This document shows positions 59,598-64,000 of a stretch of 64,000 nucleotides of DNA, piece by piece. Numbering within the stretch: position 1 is the stretch's first letter; each line of letters opens with the position of its first letter. This DNA comes from Strigamia acuminata. Taxonomy: Eukaryota > Arthropoda > Chilopoda > Geophilomorpha > Linotaeniidae. The stretch spans positions 3,168,001 to 3,232,000 of the forward strand of contig OX442324.1 of the NCBI GenBank assembly GCA_949358305.1, written 5' to 3'. The position numbers and the translations under genes were made by a program. The notes below the pieces were generated by a model. That model saw only the letters and a program-made list of their open reading frames with translations. It searched no databases and was not told the origin of the DNA.

Positions 59598-61194
59598 TTC
59601 TGGTGCATTGAGAAGGAAGTGGATATCTGGAAATAAAAAGTAGAAATGAATATACTAGTTGATTCTTTCGACCTCAATGTTCAATCTAGTTCAAGCTAAA
59701 TAATTTGATAGCACTTTTAAGAAAGCACAAAAAAAAGATTTAAAATCACATATGCGATACAAGACTGGAGGGAAATTTTAAATCATTAAAAAAAAGGTTT
59801 TTTTTCTTCTTTTTCTCCATTTTTTTTTTCAAATAAGAAAAATGTAGTTTTGCAGTTTTCGTTACTGCGCTTCAAAACGGCCGTGGAAATTGCAAATATT
59901 TTGTCTGAATTTATGAAAAAACTCAACCTAGATGTTCTTCACAACCGTATTTTTATGTATGTTTAACCTAAGAAGAGAACATCGTTGGATTTTATGCATC
60001 GTAAATGTTTCAAACTTACCTTAGAAATAGAAAACATTCTTTTCATCGGTTACTTTTCAACTTCCGGTTTTTGACAATTGTAATCGATAGTTGTAAACGG
60101 ATGTTTATTCGAGTGATACACGTATTTATTATTATTTTTTTGCTCGTTGCTTGTATAAAGCGGTTTGCCCTTGAAAGAATTAGCGACATTCCAAGAGAAC
60201 CAATTTTTGCTAGATTATTTTTTTTTTCTTTTTTAAATTTTAGTTTCCTGATTTTTAAATAAATAAATAAAATTAACAAAAAATAAAAAACTGAAAAATT
60301 CAAATTCCATCACATCCGTCTATTAAATACGTGCAAGAATTATGGAACATTAAAAAAAATGGCTGCAAATTTCTCAAATATCAAGTTCTTTATTTGTGAC
60401 AGATTCGTGACTATTATCTATACCTATCTGAAATACAGCATATACTCTTCCGTATTTCACCAAGAAAATCTAGAGTAATTAACTTACTCAAAAAAAAAAT
60501 TAAAAAAAAAAGAAAAAAACACAAAAATGTAAAAAAAATTACAAATTCCATAAACATCATGTACTAATTACAATATTTAAAACAAATTTTGGCTTTTAAC
60601 ACAATTTAAAAGTAAAAATGATCAATTAAACTCAACCATTGAGTAAATTTTAAAAAATTAGAAAATAAAAATAGACCAAAAACTGGCATTTTTATGACAT
60701 CTCAAGTATCTCACCTTATAAAACTGCTCACTTATTCCACTAGGACTTGATTACGATTAATGAACAAAGAGAAACTTTCATTCACTGTCACTCAGTCAAT
60801 GTATACAGGGTTAACGTCCGTTTGTACACCTCCAGAACCTCAGGCAACCATCACCATGTCAAGCAAAGCTGTGTTGTTCATGTAAGGCATGCTCCAAGTG
60901 CACCCAACAGTGCCAGAACCTGCCAAGCCAAACACTTTACGGGGCCACCATTTTATCAGGTCAACCAATAAGAATTATTTTAAACAACTCCGTCGTTTAA
61001 ATTGCTAAAAAAAATCTTCCCATAATTAATAATTCTTCAATATTTTATCCTCAAATTAATTGTTTCTTTTGTTTACTTATCGAATTTTACATACATTAAA
61101 TTAAATGTTTACAGTGTCGAGAAAACCGTTGTTGTTTCATCAATAACAATTTTGAATGACAAATTTTAAATAACAATAATAACAATAAAGAAAA
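59598..61194. other. Intergenic with the 5' UTR exon of the GH27 gene and the 3' side of the USP gene
   Basis: The minus-strand leader of the GH27 gene uses a donor GTAAGT at 60019-60014 and an acceptor at 59628-59627; its promoter should lie above 60020. The rest is AT-rich. A GC-richer block at 60770-60960 has no convincing coding signal. Downstream of 61195 is the probable 3' UTR of the USP gene. Confidence 0.5.
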
Positions 61195-63928
61195 TCAATA
61201 AACACATCTGTCGTAACTAATGCCTCCGAATCCACCTCCACAATTCCCTGGTGGTGGGTTATTATCATCTTTATCACTTTTCCACGTGTATGGCTTGATG
61301 ACTCCGTGACACCGAGATAACTGTGCATCCATTTCTTTATCCTAAATCGAACGAAAAAAAGGAACAAGAAAAGAATGTTTGAGTTAATGAACTGAAAAAT
61401 TCTACATCTTAAAATCTAAACACAAAAAAAAAATGGCGGGGGGTTAAGCAATTGAGGTCAATTTGCGAGTGGGTTAAAACACAAAACAATAACAAAAGTG
61501 GGAAGTTGAGACATATATATATATAAAATTTCATTTTTAACCACTTTATAAGACCTCGTTTTGATTCTTCGAGCACTATACAATGGCAGCGGACAAGACA
61601 AAAGAACAATATGCACGAAACTGCTAAAATATGGACGAAATAAAGCCGAAAATTAATTGTTAATTCTTTACATTGTCAAAATTAGAATTGAGTTATTCAT
61701 ATCTATCCCTAACGTGACCTCCATTCATCTATTGAATGATTTTTCTTATTCCCATGAAAAGGAAAATTTGTACATTTTCATTAAAACTAAGTTAATGGGT
61801 CGAGGTGAGTTTCAATTGAAATGATAAAGGACCACACCATATTTAACATTGCATTGATTGGCTGGGAATTTCGACTTGATTTTCCTGCATTATTTCGTTC
61901 TTACTTTCCCAAGGATCGGGACGTCAGGACAACGTCCTGCTGCTTATTTTTCCTCCAAAGTTTGCCACTTTTCGTTTTAATTAAACACAAGCACGCATAA
62001 GAATTATCCGAGATTAAAAGATAATGATTACGACAGAGATTTCACGAGTGAATGACAAAATGTGCCGTAAGTCACGTGAAATTTCCTATTAATATTTAAG
62101 TACTGAGCAACTCACCCGGAAAAACACGAAGAACAAAATTGCAGACTTGTGTAATAAGAATAATAAATTGGAAAAAAAAAATATACATATAAAAAAAAAA
62201 ACAAGCATTATTACTTAGAAATGAATTAAATTATTTTTTCATGTTTTATTTATTTATCACAGGCTGCGAGTGGAAAATCATGAAAACTAGATTTAAAATC
62301 ACACGAAAAGCACTTTTTAGGGGATGCAAAAATATTTTTATTACTTTTTTATCTGCCAATTTAATTAAATAATAAAAAAAAAAACATATATATAAATATA
62401 TGTAAATATATATATAATAAATACATATGTACACATACATATATCTCGAATGGCGCATGTTTATTATTTAATTAAAGATTTGGAAGAATGGAATACAGTA
62501 AACAAAATCAAAGTATTTTGGCCATTTTCGAATTTTAAATCAAATCGGTTCTAGAAAACACTTTGAATTTTTTACCTGCAAAAAGAGGACATTATCTTTT
62601 TCGATCTTGTCCTTGATTTCTTTATTCACTAACAGAGACTTTGGATCCACATTTGCTTGCTGAGCATCCGACACATCCGTCCCGCTCTTTCGATAGAACA
62701 AAACGTAGGCGGTGTCCTTGGGAAATCGCTTGGTGACCGTGCCGAACGACTTAAAAGTGCAAAACGACACATGGCTGTCATTGAACATGTACCACTGCTC
62801 ATTTTCCATCGCCTCGTCCTCGCTCCTGCCGTCGAAATCCGAAGTCGAGCTGATTTTCGTCGGATGCCGCGCGCACGTGTAGTAATGGCCGCTCTCCGAG
62901 GATATTCCCGAATGAATGACGACCGCGTACAGGTGAAACACATCGCGTTCGTACAAGTCGCCGTTTCTCTGCTTGTTGTTGGGGGGCACCGAATCGTCTC
63001 TCTCCTGGTTGCGGCAAACGGGCAAATGCAATTTCAACGGATACGCGACATCGGTGAGGATCTTCGATCGGCTGCGCGTTCCAGAATCGAACGAAAAACG
63101 AAGCAACGTCAGGATAAGATACTGCGGCGTCTCCACGATCCGTATGGAGCGTTCGGCGTCGCTCAGAGCGTTGCAGCTGCTGCAAAAGTATCTGTTTTCC
63201 TTCTCGAGCAGTTCCGGACACAGGTAATAATCGATGAGGTCGTCCAAGCACAGCGTGCTGTTGTTTTCCGGCTTGGGACTCGTGACCGGAGTGTCCAGGT
63301 TGGTCATTTCCACGTCGCTCGACGACTGAGTGCACGTCGCCAGCGCGTGTTTCGACGCCTGGCGGATTTGGTAGCGCGTCGTCCTGCTGTGCCGCGGATT
63401 CGACGGGAACGCGAGGTGGAGATCGATAAAGTTTTCGGCAGTTTCCGAGATTTTGTGACACGAAAAACACTTGTAGGACGTGATGAGTTTGCCGGCAAAA
63501 GTTCTGTGCACGAGTGATTTCTGCGCCAGCGGGTGCTGGAGGGGAGTTCCGTTGATGATGGGTTCGCACATCGAGCTGCAATTGGCGAGTTTTTCGAGAC
63601 TCGAGCTTTTGCGTTTGGTCGCTTTGGATCTCTTGGAGGGGCTGAGCTTCCGCAGCGGGGACGAGGACGATGACGCCGAGGAGGACGAGGAGACTGACGA
63701 TGGCGAGGAGGGCCGCGCGCGGAACGAGGAGCGTGGAAGTCGGCTCATGGATGAAGTTGCAAATTCACGTTTTGGCGATGACGCGTTGATGGAGTTGGAG
63801 GACGTTTCTTGCTCGTGAAGAATGTCTAACAAATGACGTAGATATTCCGAGCAATCTTGTTGATTGCCGCTTTCGAACCAAGGTGGGCGCGATACTCTGT
63901 AGAAATCCCCCACGTTCAACGCAGTTCT
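61195..63928 (-). CDS. Ubiquitin-specific protease, USP35/USP38 type, 5' part cut off
   Basis: Two exons are visible, 63928-62576 and 61341-61195 (1500 nt, 499 residues), with earlier exons beyond the right edge. Seen: SRPPWFESGNQQDCSEYLRH, close to the SRPPWF-QQDCSEYL block of USP35/38; a Ser-rich insert; paired zinc-binding-type cysteines (SYKCFSCHK, YFCSSCNAL); the catalytic His block HSGISSESGHYYTCAR; and WYMFNDSHVSF with the third catalytic residue. The catalytic Cys box is off the window. The small last exon encodes DNNPPPGNCGGGFGGI, which mirrors the Gly-rich PPG-C-G tail of USP38. A frame running past the donor at 62575 would end in a short alternative tail. A 1.23-kb intron separates the two exons. 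Confidence 0.9.
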
Positions 63929-64000
63929 CTGCAAACAAACATCATTCAATAATTGGAACAAAATTGATCATTTTTTCACAAATATTAACAAAATTTATCA

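Noticed and set aside
60747-60971. Open frame in a GC-richer block between the GH27 and USP genes
   Set aside because: No motif, no splice partner in a compatible frame, and no similarity that I recognise; may be promoter or repeat sequence.
62657-63517. Long plus-strand frame of 286 codons opposite the USP gene
   Set aside because: Antisense shadow of the GC-richer USP exon; the minus strand has clear USP motifs and consistent splice sites.

Overview
This is a eukaryotic nuclear window, AT-rich, with compact multi-exon genes. Many introns are only 50-100 bases, with GT/AG borders that can be placed by reading frame. The gene set is animal. Three GABA-receptor subunits of the insect LCCH3 / GRD / CG8916 types point to an arthropod; I cannot say which group. 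Exon borders below were read by hand. For every complete multi-exon gene the summed exon lengths are divisible by three, which checks the models internally.

Layout. 1-15.9 kb: a cluster of three Cys-loop GABA-receptor subunit genes. An Lcch3-type gene (minus, cut by the left edge) lies head-to-head with a Grd-type gene (plus), which is tail-to-tail with a CG8916-type gene (minus). Their introns hold minisatellites and several non-autonomous terminal-inverted-repeat elements. 19.0-20.7 kb: two small secreted-protein genes, one extremely histidine-rich and one acidic. 21.2-25.4 kb: a tandem pair of leucine-rich-repeat paralogs. 28.5-34.1 kb: a PAR-bZIP transcription factor (HLF/TEF/Pdp1 family) with a large E-box-bearing intron. 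34.5-36.2 kb: an orphan coiled-coil protein.

36.7-40.9 kb: a dense trio of YIPF6 (minus), CCDC134 (plus) and acylglycerol kinase AGK (minus). 42.0-50.4 kb: an ATRX/XNP chromatin remodeller in 22 exons. 51.5-54.4 kb: a SLAIN-type microtubule plus-end protein (plus). 55.5-60.0 kb: a GH27 alpha-galactosidase / alpha-N-acetylgalactosaminidase (minus). 61.2-64 kb: the 3' part of a USP35/USP38-type deubiquitinase (minus), cut by the right edge.

Only the receptor cluster, the two secreted-protein genes and the LRR pair look functionally grouped; the rest is ordinary animal gene neighbourhood. The observations I rate highest are the receptor cluster with its shared exon architecture, the TA-flanked element carrying a tandem E-box array inside the PAR-bZIP gene, the 242-base higher-order repeat in the Grd-type intron, and the secreted His-rich protein. 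I saw no rRNA, tRNA or CRISPR array.
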